DNA from: Neurospora crassa OR74A
Taxonomy: Eukaryota; Ascomycota; Sordariomycetes; Sordariales; Sordariaceae
NCBI RefSeq assembly: GCF_000182925.2
Contig: NC_026507.1
Location: 3,968,001-4,032,000, forward strand
Reading direction: 5' to 3'
DNA: 64,000 nt
Position numbers and translations under genes: made by a program. This document shows, in pieces, positions 21,760 to 35,900 of the stretch. The notes under the pieces are model-generated. The model was not told the DNA's origin, did no database searches, and saw only the letters and a list, made by a program, of their open reading frames with translations. Numbering within the stretch: the first letter of the stretch is position 1; each line of letters starts with the position of its first letter.

Positions 21760-23704
21760 CTAAGACAACCGGGGAGTGCCACCGGAAAGTTCCGCGGGCG
21801 GCCCGGGTCTATTACTGCCGTCCATCTCATAAGCCCAACCCGCTTCCACCTCGGCCGGCTTGTTATAGTACACTCCGTAATAATGAGGCTGTTGTGTTTG
21901 TGTTGCGTTGGGGTTATATTGTTGCACTCCGACGGTAGGATATTTGTAGTTTGGCGGTGCCGGTAATTCGCCAACGCTCGGCTGGTACTGAGTTTCCAAT
22001 TCCCCTACTGCGAGGCGATGCCCATCTGCATAAAATGCAGGTCCGTCTGTCATGTCTCCGGGGCTCTTGTCGGGCTGAGCATTGTTGGCCCTCCGTCGTC
22101 GTCGCACGAGGAAGAAAGTCACGGCACCGATCAGGGCCAGGGCGGCAACACCACCTGCCACTCCTCCGGCAATAGCGGCGACGTTGGGGTTTACCGGAGC
22201 GCTATTATCCCCGGATCCGTCTCGTCCGGATCCAGATCCACCTCCCGCGTTGTCGGCACTGCCAGATGTACTATTAGAAGCACCACCATCTGTAGAAATG
22301 GGCTCGCTTGCGCAGGAGTCTTTGGCATGGTTGATGGTGATGAGGTTGCTTTTGGATGCGGGATTGGCTTGCCACAAGGTGAAGGTGTCGGCCTCGTGAT
22401 CTACCATGAGATAAGCCGAGGTGAAAAAGAAGCGGCCGAGGGTAGCGGGCTGAGTTCCTAGGCGGTTGATGGGCAGTTCCATGCGGTCGGGGGTCGTGAT
22501 GAAGGATCCGTTGCGAGCAATCTCCTCGGACGGGACTAGAAGCTGGCTGTTGGGAATCCGGATACTGAGCCCGTTTGATAGAGCAATGGTAAGGTCACCA
22601 TCGTAGTATCTAAAAGATTGGTTAGACGAGGTAGTTCAAGAACGGGGGGTTTAGGTGATGGAGGTACTCACGATGGATTAGCTGTGTTGTTGTATACCTG
22701 GCTACCCCAGTAGAGCCCGAAAGACTCGCCACCTTTGACCATGCCGGTTGCCTTTTCAAAGTTCTCGACGACAAACCCGGGAGCCTCCAAGAGCAACTGT
22801 CTTTGCGGTACAATGCAAACCGGAATGGCCGAGTTACGCGGCATGATGCTCTCATCATCTCCGTTCCGGTAGTTGAGTACGAGATCCGATACCGTAACCT
22901 TCATGCCCGTCCAACATCCCGTCGACTCGCTATAGTCAAGTGACTGCGTAAAATTCCTACCAATGATTTTCTCCTGGTCGTAGCCGCCGAATACAATGGA
23001 CCCATCCAGGGGCGCGCCGTTGCCCCATTGGCGACCCCAGAAATAAGACCACACCCTTGACGGGATCTTGTTGCTCTGGCTGAGGGCGTTGAGGTAGGTC
23101 GAATTGGCTCCCAGTCCGAGCGCATGAAGGATGGTGTAGCCACCGTCCCATCTCAGCCGTGGGATGCCAATCGGCATGGTAACAGAAGAGGAGTCGGAGC
23201 CGCCAACCGAAAGTTTCTCGACACCCGCAAGCGAGGATGAAAGGAGCTTCTTCACGCCAAGTTCAGTGCCCGTGGTGGTGATCTCGTTGGTGGCCCCGCC
23301 GGCTGAGGCAAAATCATTGTACTTTGTGAAGGATGTCGAGTCCTCTTCATGGTAAATACCTCCCCTTCGGACAAAGCAGATCTCATCGTTCCATATGATG
23401 CTTGGGTCACAGAGCATCTGCTGATCGTAGATATAAGTGTTGTTGAGATCCCTAGATGCCATAGCGTCAGTACCACCACCCATTCTTGTCTCATCTAGTC
23501 CCAGAGGACTTACGGCCACGCATTCACTAGTATGGTTTGTTCAGGAGTGCCAATCGTTACGGCGATGCCTCTCATAAACGAGTCGGGGACTTTTGGATCG
23601 ATCTGTTTGGTAGTGATGGGAAAAGACAGAGGCGAAGGACAGTCGGCCGCCAGGACACTTGCAGCCCCGAGGGCAAGCACGAGGCGTGAGGTCATGAACA
23701 GCAT
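21760..23704 (-). CDS. Membrane-anchored aspartic-protease homologue, probably inactive
   Basis: Pepsin-fold (A1 family) secretory protein. Minus-strand exons are 23704-23514, 23451-22672 and 22609-21760, giving 606 residues. It has a signal peptide (residues 1 to ~19, ending SVLA), a bilobal pepsin-like ectodomain (GTPEQTILVN, DGSIVFGGYDQEKIIG, LGRFFFTSAYLMVDHEADTF), a Ser/Gly-rich stalk, and one transmembrane helix near residues 467-490 followed by RRRRR. The cytosolic tail of ~110 residues is rich in Tyr/Pro/Gln. Where active enzymes have DTGS the sequence reads VNAWPDLNN. Where the second D(S/T)G is expected it reads IPVCIVPQRQLLLEAP. Both catalytic aspartates thus appear lost, pointing to a non-peptidase homologue, perhaps a cell-surface or wall-sensing protein (inference). 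The alignment is by eye. Confidence 0.85.
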
Positions 23705-24995
23705 TGCTTTGCCAACAACATGAATACACGGCCGCTCAAGGCTAATCTGGGAGCACTATCCAAGACAAGAGAAAAAAAAATGAAGAGCGAGAAGAAGACA
23801 AGAAGATGTGGCAGAGAACGGACGCAGCCGCCTCATAAGGTAGGTAGTATCGAAGTTAGTCTATTGGCGACGATCATGCTACCCAGTCATATCACTTCCC
23901 GTGGAATCCTGTGTTTAGCGCTTATTCTTTTTCCGTTCTAGAGAGAGGGTTGCTGGCCGAGCCTGATCCTCTCCCAATCATGGAGCGATGGTGGCTGGTA
24001 GTCTGGGCCATCAGACTATCTAAGAAGCCCCGTTGTGACTGAAAGGTCTTGGCTACGCTAGGCAGCGAGCTAGCACAGTCTGTATCAAGATCAAACTGAC
24101 AGCCGCGGGAACTCACCGTCGTTGACCTAGGATAAAAAAAAAAAAAGCAAGGATAATATTATGAAGGGTTGATGGTTCCGTTGCTGATTGGAGCCGGTAG
24201 GTGCTTCAATGGATTCATTGTGTTCAACTCGAACTCGTCTCCCATGTCGTACTGGGACCCAAGGAGACGGTTGACCTGCAAAGACGCATGTTGACACCCG
24301 GCGACGAGGCACATGGCCAGAGTGATGTCGTTGAACGAAAGAAGATGATGTTGGGGGGAGGTGGAAAATGTCGATGTCGGAGTGGCGCACCGGGCGCACT
24401 TATGCATTCGTTACTGTGCGTATAAGCGTTATGCACAGGCCCAACTTGACGCGCGGTAATTTTGGGAAATTGATTGGGCAATTCTTCCTTGCTGCTCCAC
24501 TCCCCCACTTGCTTCCCGCTTCCCCTGAATGCACGCCAACGCAGCGGAGGTTGCAGTGCCGGCAAGACCCTTGGAGGCTTTGAAACCTTCCCCTGGCGAC
24601 GGGAGTCACCATTGTCAGCGGCACAGCGTCAAGCGCGCCCTGTTTTGCCCGGTCGACGGCACAGCAGTGGATGGAGGCGACAGCGACATTGTGGAGTGTC
24701 TGATGCCCTGAAAGGGAAGGGACTGACACCTCCATCGCTGGCGAGCCCCCCCGCCAATGACGATCTCGTCTGCCTTAGTGGGCAAATGTCCATCTCAGCC
24801 TGGAAATGGAAGCGAGCGAGGCGTGTCGCGACCGTGGCAGCTTCATCATTGATTGATTGATTGATTGATTGACTGATTGACTGTCGCAAGTGAACCACTC
24901 TTCTTCCATCTCACTTGTGTACAGTACTAGGTAATCATTGGTGTTGCTAGCATGGTCCAACTGCCCCTCCCATCACTTATACGCATCGAGGGGAC
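23705..24995. other. Divergent promoter region
   Basis: Lies between the minus-strand protease homologue and the plus-strand mannosidase and should hold both promoters. There is an (ATTG)n repeat at 24847-24883. Overlapping small frames on both strands show no domain or consistent splice structure. Confidence 0.5.
24847..24883. repeat. (ATTG)n tetranucleotide repeat
   Basis: About nine ATTG/ACTG units in tandem, roughly 110 bp upstream of the mannosidase start. Similar GATT/GACT repeats occur near 448-476, 570-595 and 20828. Confidence 0.8.
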
Positions 24996-26897
<1,902 letters not shown>

Positions 26898-27711
26898 ACA
26901 AATATATGTCTGGAGGGGTAATGACCATAGAGATGTATGGAATGACATCGCACATCTTTTTCTATATTATAAAAGACCACGACCAGGTGGACTTTGGACA
27001 GCTCGAAGTTCATGACATACACGGGGAGAAGACGGACCATTTACCTTGATATACGCCAGTTGGGAAAAACCGGCACGGAAGCAGTTCCTTGGCATTCTTG
27101 AACATGGTTGACGTTTAGAAAGAAAAGCATGTACGCGGATGGATTTGGATATTTAGCGACTGCTTGGGGTATACCCATATATATACTCTCTAGGGATTGG
27201 ATGTCATAAGAGCAGCTACCAGCGATGAATAGACCATTGCGCCCTTCATTTTAGTCAATGTTGGATTACCTTTTGAATGCCGAGAGTTATGATTTTATGT
27301 CCAAACATACTCCGAAACCCAAGTTCTTTTGTCGTTCCCAGCCAAAGTATCACTTTCAGGATTCTGTTAATGGCAAGCACCCCAATGCGTCGCTATGACG
27401 TGCTATAGACGGTTGTGCGCTAACAGGAATACAGTCACAATTCTCATAACGCACGAACATCGACCAACTCCTCGCTCATCATTCATCCTTTCACAGCTCT
27501 TCTATAGAAAAGAAAAAGCACCCTTCCCATCGCTACTTCATCCCACCAGATCCAGTCCTTTCCATCATCCTCTCCTCTCTTTCGCCATGCACACACACTC
27601 CCATCCAAAGCGCCCGCCTTCCATCTCCCGCCCGCCCGCCTGTCCTTCCATCCTTCTTCCCATCTTCACGACCCCCCTCACACCCTCACAAAAACCTACA
27701 AAAACCTAAAC
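26898..27711. other. Intergenic region after the mannosidase
   Basis: No gene is visible. The left part is AT-rich and fits a 3' UTR; the right end is C-rich, with CCCGCC and CCTAAACCTAAACC stretches just before the next gene's stop codon. Confidence 0.5.
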
Positions 27712-28038
27712 CTAAACCTTTCCCAAAACAGGAACCCCATACCCCTGCACTTTTCTTTCCACCGGCTCCTTCTCCGTAACCATCAAGTAAACCAAGACCA
27801 AAGGCCACGCACTCCCGCACAGAAAAGCACCCACCACCCCCGCAAAACCGACGCCCCGCTCCCCATGTTCGCCGGACCACCGCTCCAACAGCCGGACGGC
27901 GCAGAAAATGATGCCCATGCCGTAGATGGAGCAGGCCCAGGTGATGCCGACGATGATGTCGGCGTGGCGGTCTTGCGGGGAGAGCACGACGCCCGAGGTG
28001 TCGGCGAAGGGTTCGGAGAGGGAGAGGTTTTGGCCCAT
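27712..28038 (-). CDS. Small membrane protein, unrecognised
   Basis: An intronless 108-residue protein. After MGQNLSLSEPFADTSG there is a hydrophilic stretch, then hydrophobic segments IIVGITWACSIYGMGIIF and VGFAGVVGAFLCGSAWPLVL separated by a charged loop (RLLERWSGEHGERG). A basic tail with KEPVERK follows. This suggests two transmembrane helices. I do not recognise a family. The start used is the first ATG, in a purine-rich context after an A-run. The composition and clear helix pattern support a real gene; the repeat-rich region upstream holds nothing else. Confidence 0.6.
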   Translation of the reverse strand: MGQNLSLSEPFADTSGVVLSPQDRHADIIVGITWACSIYGMGIIFCAVRLLERWSGEHGERGVGFAGVVGAFLCGSAWPLVLVYLMVTEKEPVERKVQGYGVPVLGKV

Positions 28039-29944
28039 TTTTTGCACTCTTTTGCTTTTTTTTTTTCAAGAGGGGGAAGATGGAGATGAGATGGAGATGA
28101 GATGAGATGAGATGAGATGAGATGAGATGAGATCAGAGGATGAATTGGGTTGTGTTGATTGGGTTTTGTGAGAGCCGGACTTGGGGGGGGAATTGACGTA
28201 TTGTTGACAACTCGGTATGACGGGATAAGCAAATATCCACAGGACAAGTCGAGTTGAGTTGAGTTGAGTTGAGTTGAGTTCGTCTTCTGGACTGGTCTGG
28301 TCTGGTCTGGACGGCAAGAAAGCCCCCAAAATGGATGGATGGATGGATAGATGGATGGGCTGATGATGATCTCTCGGATCCCTTGATGTTGAAAGACGGA
28401 GCCGTCCTCGGGTCGTTTCCGTGCCGATGTAAATGTTTTTTTCTCTCTTTCTTTTGGAAGGCGAGCAGAAGCGAAGCGGTTGCGATGAACTGAATGAATG
28501 AATGGCCGAGAGGACTTCCAGATTTGAACTGTGCCGTGAACTGCGAACCGAACTATATTGAACTGGATCGACCCCCAAGAGAAAACGAAGGGACAGTCAA
28601 TCGGGTAGATAGGTTTCGGTGTACGTATTCGAACCAGCGACTTGAACCTAATGTTATCGACCGACCGACGACGACAATGATCGAAGAAAGAACGTAGTGT
28701 AGTAAGTAGGTAGGTAGGTAGGTAGGTAGATAATTGCCCAGCAATGTAGTAAAACACAAGAAAAAGAAAAGACCGAAAAGCCAAACGGACGAAACAGAAG
28801 AAGTGAAGTGAAGCACCCGCGCACTTTCAAAGTCAAAGAATAGTATCGATGGTAACAAAAGTGAAAAGTCAAGTGGAAGAAGGTCTCAGGGTAACCAGAA
28901 CACAAGGATGACTCGGATCCCCGAAAGACCGTGACCCCTTCGCTTCCCGATTTCCTCCTGGCTCAAAACCCAAAAGTTCTAAGAAGCAAGGTCTCCCTCC
29001 CAGCGTCTCAACCTGGGACATACTTACAAAGTAAATGGAAGACGAACCGTCAAGTTTGTGTGTCACTCAAAACCCGGAAGAGCCCCCCTTCCCAACTTCG
29101 TCGCAAAACCCGGGCATGTATCCAATTGGCTGAACATCCGACACATGAGTTGTCGCAGAACTTGACTTGGACAGGGCGGCTCCGTGCGTCCCGCGTGTTA
29201 GAGGGCGGTTTTAGCCGCCTGTAGTGCGGCGACCGTTATAGGGCCTAGCGTTTGGTTTGGGTTGGGGTACGTACCCGACCGTAGACTGTTTCCAGGGTTT
29301 CCAGTCCTCGGTTGCAAAACTGGTCGGATGATGTGTTGGGCGTCCATATCAAGGTTTGGCTGTGTTGGAGGGCATGTCTGAATATTGATCGGATGCTGTT
29401 GATGTCATAAAAATGCTCGAGAGAAATCCATCAGATGAACTCGTGGCCACCTTTGGTGCTGCATTCAGGTCTTTCCTTGCTTATATGATACGTGTGACTG
29501 CATGTATACTACTGTTAGTGCACTACCGCTTGTAGCGCGACAAATGCGTGTGGATTATCAGGAAACTAACAAGGGCCTATAAGTGGTACCTTGTCTCAAG
29601 GCTGACCAGGATCTTGGACGCAGAGCATGCCGACAACACCAAAACGAGGATAGTTGAGACTTGAGAACATGAAATATATATTCTGGTTCTAGGGGAATCG
29701 TGCATCATTCATCATCAACAACACCCCGACCTTCTGACGTTTTCCGGAGCTAACCAAATCATAAAAGCGTGGAGCGCAAAAAAACCAAACAACCACCACA
29801 GCTCATATCAGTGTTTTTCGTTTCCTCGTCGCATCATGATAATAGAAAAAGAAAGCAACCAAAGAAAATCGCCATTCAACAATGAACCGTTACCACCTCA
29901 TACCGCCATCGCATCATTCATAAACTCATCTTCTCTGAATTTCC
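28039..29944. other. Microsatellite-rich spacer
   Basis: No gene is supported. Between 28079 and 28730 lie several different short tandem repeats: (GATGA)n, (GAGTT)n, (CTGGT)n, (GGAT)n, (GAAT)n and (GGTA)n. The right part is unremarkable and ends in the VPS13 3' UTR. Confidence 0.55.
28079..28134. repeat. (GATGA)n pentanucleotide repeat
   Basis: About ten tandem GATGA/GAGAT units just upstream of the small membrane protein. Further arrays follow at 28251-28280 (GAGTT), about 28289-28310 (CTGGT) and 28704-28729 (GGTA). Confidence 0.85.
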
Positions 29945-32900
29945 TTACTCCAATCCCCGGAACCGGCGATTAAACTCCTCCACAGCAATCGCCACCTGGC
30001 GATATAAGAATGTCCTTCCACTTTCCTCGCCAATTGGGATAAAGGGCCCATTAGTCCCTCCTCTCAGCGTCAAGCTCAAGCCCGTCCTCTCCTTCGCAAT
30101 GGTCTGCACATCCTTCAAGGGCACATCCCACTCCGTCTGCAACTTCCTGCTCCTGATGAGCAAGATCCGTGCAAATGTAACCATAACCACCTTGTCCTCG
30201 GTTGGCAGCTCAAGATGGGCAATGTACTGCTCATCAAAGTACTTGCCGTTGTCGATTTGCTTGAGCCAACTCTGGCCTAGCGCCTCACGTTGGCTGTAGG
30301 GCCTGATGATACCGTCTGGGGGGATATACCTCGGCAGTCTGACGCGGTCGAGTTCGGTCCCGTCAAAGACCGTGGTGGTGTTGCGCACGCCTTCGCTCAC
30401 ATTGGAGGCAAAGTCTAGGACCCCAATGGCCGGTTTGGTTGCCAGACCAACCACACCCTTGCCGATGCCCTTGAAGAAACCGAGAGCACCTTCCTGCTCT
30501 GCACCTTCGAGCGGCTTGCGGGCAAGACCTCCGACACCCGAAGCAACCGAGGTGAACAGGCTGTTGGCACCGGCGGTGACGCCAAAGAGGGCGTGCTTGG
30601 GATGGTTGCGAGCACGTGTGATGCGGCGACGGTCCTGGAATTGCTTATCCATGGTGGCAGCCGCGAGACCCTTGGCAAAACTACCCGTGACCTTGGAGAA
30701 AGAGTCACTGAAGCCGAAAACGGACTTCTTGAAGAAGGAACCGGCGCCACGGGCTAGACCAATACCGAAATCTTCCGGCCTATCCGACATGATCAGACCT
30801 TGGTATGGCTCGTAAAAGATATCCGCAAAACCAGAACTGATGTTGTTGAACAGACCAACCGGGTTGCCCAGGAAATCGGCACTTCCCAGAATGTGGTGTA
30901 CCTGGTAGAGGGCCTCTTGACTGTAGTGATTCGAGATTCTCTGGATGAGGACTGGAACAGAGACGCGCATGTTCTCGAGCATGAGGGCGTTGAACCGAAC
31001 GGGGGCATCGTTGATGTTGCCAATGGCCATGGTCATGACGTTGAAGAAGAACATGATTGGGTTCTTGGATGATGTCTTGTCCTCCACGTTCACACGCTCC
31101 GTTCTCACAAACGATAAGTCGAGCTGCATCGGTTGGATGTTCAACACCTCAAAGTAGATGTCACGTCCAGAATCCAGCTGCTTCGGCTGCGGAACATCAA
31201 TGCTGTCGTCGCACAGCTTGTCCTCTTCATCGGATGAAGACCATGATGCACCCGGCACCTTGGAGAATTCGAGTACGGCGTAGACAAAGTCTTCGTCAAG
31301 CTCAACAGTCATCTCCTGCAGGAGGATCGTGGCGTACTTGATATATTCAACACCGTATGAGTCGTCCTTGACACGAGTTACCATGGCATGCAGCGACGGG
31401 TGGGCCTCGATCTCTTGTGCGCGCTTTGGCACGACACTGGGGTACAAGATTATGGGGAATATGCCCCCGTACAGCTGATTGTCGATTTGGATCCACTTGA
31501 CAGCCAGACTGACAGTCTGGTACAACTGTGAGTCGCTGTATCGAAGTTGCACATCTCTGAAGGTGATGTAGGCCAGTTCCTTCAGTTGAGAATTGATTAG
31601 TGAAATGCCAATGCCGGATAGTCTCAGCTGCGCACGGAAAGTGACGCCTGTGTCCAACTCCTTGGCTTCAAACGTGCTACGGTCTGTCGAGCTGGCGTTC
31701 GACTTTTGCTTGTACAGACTCTTGGACTGCTTGAAGTTGGACAGGATCAGAGTTTGGGTAGGTCCGTCGGCGATGACATTGATGTCGATGACCTTGGTCT
31801 GGCCATTAGCGTCAACGAACTTCATCGGAACCAGATTTCCAATTTCGGTCAACTTCACATGACGGTTCTTGCCATTGGCGCTGATGCAAATCTCCTTGTT
31901 TTTGGCAGCCGGGAAGTCCCACGCGTAGGGCATGATGCTCCGGGGCGGAAGACGGTAACGCACGGGACGCCAGCCCGAGTGGTCTTCGATTCCGTCCTCG
32001 TCAAGGTTCGGATTCGCTTGGTAGAACGTGAACTCAGTGTCACTCTCGTTCCGCATCGAGAAGGGCCAGTTCTTCGTCTCCATGGTCAGGTTCAAGAAAA
32101 TGGTCGATTCCTCCATGAGTGTCTCTACTCTGACGAGTCTCTGCCGTTGACCGGCACGAGCGATCTTGACGTGCGTGGTACCCAAATCTGAAATGTTGAA
32201 GGGAGCCGTCCACTGGTTATCAACACCTGGGTAGCAGAGACAGAGCTGCTTGACGGCACCTTTTTGGAGGAAGTGCAGCGGACGAAGAGCGCCGGTCTTG
32301 AGCTCGAGAACTGACGACGAGCTCGGCTCTCGGATGTTGATGTCTTCGCCGAGCCTATTCTGAATGACATATCTCGGGGCAAGCGTGACCGTCTTCACCA
32401 TCTTGTACTTGCCATGGCCCGTATCGACTGTGACACCAATATGGATCTCGGCATTGCGCGAGGGTGAGTTGAGCACCACTTCAGTGGTACTTCCAATGGC
32501 GTCGAAACTCTGCGGTCTGCTCCAGTCGGAATCGGCAACCTTGAGCAATGCACGGTTCCTGTGATCGTCGCTACCAAAGGAAAACATGATTGGTTGGGCT
32601 TTACGTTGGCTTTCACCGACATCGACCAACTGCTGGCCGGCTGCCGCTTTGGCGTGCTGCATGAAGCCCTTGGAGCGAATGCTCACATCGAGCCCCGTCT
32701 TGTTGAGGATGACGTAGGGGCAGTAGATAGTAACCTTGAACGCGCCACCGCTATCGGGGACGCGGAAGTAGTGCAGCTTCAGATTGAGCGCCAGGCCTGA
32801 ATCGTCCTTGCATACAAGGTTCGTCTCCTTGCGGAAGTCCTCGGAGGTGCCGGAGTTGATGATCGCGAATTCGCTTGGCTTGAAGACGGTATCTTGCATG

Positions 32901-35900
32901 TCGATACTAAGGAGGAGCAGATGGGACAGCTCGACAACGTGCACAGGGCTAACCCCGCCCTTGCGAAGGAAGTTGGACCAGTCTTTCTTGGTGTTCTTGT
33001 CGTAGATCCTGTATTTGAAGTCATACGGAAGTAGATTTTCAATGGTGACAGGGGCGGAGAGCTTCAAGCGCATGTACGGGTAGGTCCTGGCAAGGAATTA
33101 AGTTAGCATGTACAGCAGTCGCAAATGTGAATCAGACCATAGCTTACCTTGTTGCCGGATTGGCCTTGTCATATCGAGCCGATAACTGGAAGTAAAAGGG
33201 CTCTCCATGTTCACCCTTGCACATCAAAGTCTTGGTCGGGCGTTTCAGAAGGTCTCTCCACCAGAGTGTATCATTGCTCCAGCCATATCCAAACCCGGGA
33301 TCAGGGCGGACGAGCAAGCTCTTCGTGTAGACAGCGCCAACGGGGGCAGGCCTGCTCTCGCCAGGGGCAATCTTTTCGATCTTGAGCAGGTGTCCTTCCT
33401 GAGCGTCATAAACGCCAAGCTCAACTGGTATGTCTGTCTCGTTCTCGACCAACAGCGGGCTACGCAGGGTGACATACTTGACATTGTCTGTGCCAAGTTT
33501 CACATCGACCATGAGCTTGTGCAGGACCTCATCTGTCTTGGGTTTGAGGGCATAGAGGAACTCTCCCTCACGAGTGAAGCGGATGTTCTTGACTGTGTCA
33601 AAGCCGCTGCCCTCCAACTGGATGGCCACGTTGCTCGTGCCGTGGCTTTCGCCAGAGAGACTTTCTCGCACCTTTTCCCAATTCTCAAAGCTCCAAGGAA
33701 CCTCCTGGCCATCTTCAAGCCGCAGGGGTGTGGTCTCCTCGGTGCCCTCTCTCTTGGCTTGCATGATGATGTTGAAGCCGGTGTAGTTGCGGATACGATA
33801 CGGCGCTTCAACACCACGAGGCTTGCCTAGCACATCCTCATCCTGAGCGAGGAAGGCCATTGATTTGGAGAGAAGTGCAATGCTGGCGGTGGAAAGAGTC
33901 ACATCGAATGTCTTCTTGGACGAGACGTCGACTGACATCAAGCCGGTGCTTTGATCACGGGCAATCCCGAAGCCCACCTGCCAAGGTTCAATGAGCGGCT
34001 CCCAGGCCGACTTGGCGAAGTTGAAAATGTTGGTGTACATCTCGATGGCTGCCTCTGCCTTGAGGTTCGACGACCAATTCTCCGCACTAGTCGTGAATGA
34101 CTTGATGCTCATGTCGAGAATAGGAAGTTCATGCACATCTCCGATGAGGACAAGCCGAATTCCTTCAATTGCTGCCGTGAGCTGCTCATATCTTGGCGGT
34201 GCCTTGGTGATATCATGCGGTTGCTGGCCTGCCTTCTGGGACCGAGGATCGGTGGTCCCAGTTTTGGTGCCCGTGCGCTTGGACTTGTTCGCGACAGTTG
34301 ATGTTCCCTTGCCACTGGCGGTTCGTTGTTTCATGTCAGAAGACTTGAGCTGCTTCGCTTTCTGATCCGATGTTGTGCCCTTCGGCTCGGTGGGAGTGTT
34401 GCCTGACAACTCCGATGCCTTGCTCACAATTTGCATGACAAGCAGAATATCCCGCAGCGACACTCTGAGGATGAGTGGCTCGATATCAACATGAATGTTT
34501 GTAGTGGACGGTTTTGTCGTATCCATGGACATCTGAATTGAAAAGTCATCGATGATCCTCAAGCGTGCATCATCGAAACGATCCATGCGGCACAGAAACA
34601 TTCCGCACTCGGAAACTTGGAAGGTCAAGGCATGCTGTTGCGACAGAAGAACTTGCTTGGTTCCCAAGACAATGGCCTCAGAACTTGAGCTGAGCGGGTT
34701 CGCAATCAAAATGATCTGGGCATCAACCACATTGACCCGATAGGCAAGGCGCGTCTTAGACTCCTGCTTCGGTGGCTCCGTCTGGAGCTCAGAGGGCCCA
34801 AGCCGCTGATCAATGCTTTCGGACCGTCTGCCGGTGTATGAAACTGCCACAGAGTCCGCATCACTCATATCATCAGGTGTGTCGAGTGGGCTCTTCTCCG
34901 GGACCTCAGGCTCCGGTACTTTCAGGCCAACAGTGACCCAATTCTGGATGGCGAAAAGATAATCTAGTGCAAAGATGACGCGAGGGCTATCAACGGCGAC
35001 CATGGCGATAATGTTCCTTTCCTTGCCTCCAGACATGGTAACGCTGGCCATGAGCTGCTGAACGTCTTTGTTGCCGCTTGTCATGATGCGACGGAACTTG
35101 TTGGTCTCGCGTTGGCGAGTATCGTAGATTGTGAAAGACTGAATGACAAACTCGGCCTCAAGACTGCCGTTGGAGTCCATGCGGGTCTTCAATCTGCTGG
35201 AATCGAGACTGAATTTGGACAGACTGGCTGCATCGAGATCACCTACAGGGCGGTCCTCCGGAGCGTTGATCAGCTCCAAACCAATGGTGTTGACAGTAAA
35301 GATGAGGTCCAGCTTCGTCCAGGTTTCAGCTTTCGGGCCAAGCTCTGGGCGCATGTCAATGCGTTGTTCATTGCCTCCGTTGTCGTCAAAGCCCGACATG
35401 GTCCTAGCCTTACTAAGGGTTCTGTCGTCAACGTCGCGTTCGGCATCGAGCCTGTTTTGTTCTGCGTCACCAGAAAAGGCAGCAGGGACGGAACGCGAAA
35501 TTTCAAGCAGCGAGTTCAGTTGGTACTGGGTCAACCGCAGATTGAAGTCCGACATGTTGCCCTCAATCTCCAGATCTGGCCGTTTAACGCCCTCCTTGTG
35601 TTCCGCATAGGTGATTTGGAACCCAAGGTCAACCTTGTCGATGAGCTCGAGTTCTTCCTCCTGGCCATCATTGTAATGGAAGTTGGAAGTGAGTTTGATG
35701 TTGCGGATGCCTGCAGTCAACTTCATAGCGATCTCCGCATTCTCCGAGTCGTCGAGCGGTACAAACTTGTTCTGTGCGTAGATCTCACCAAGATAAGCTG
35801 TGATGAGATCACGCTTGGGCCGGTCGGGACGGACATGTCTGGGAAACACGACAATGGGAGTTTTGACAACAACATCGAACTTGACCTTGCTTGGACTTTG

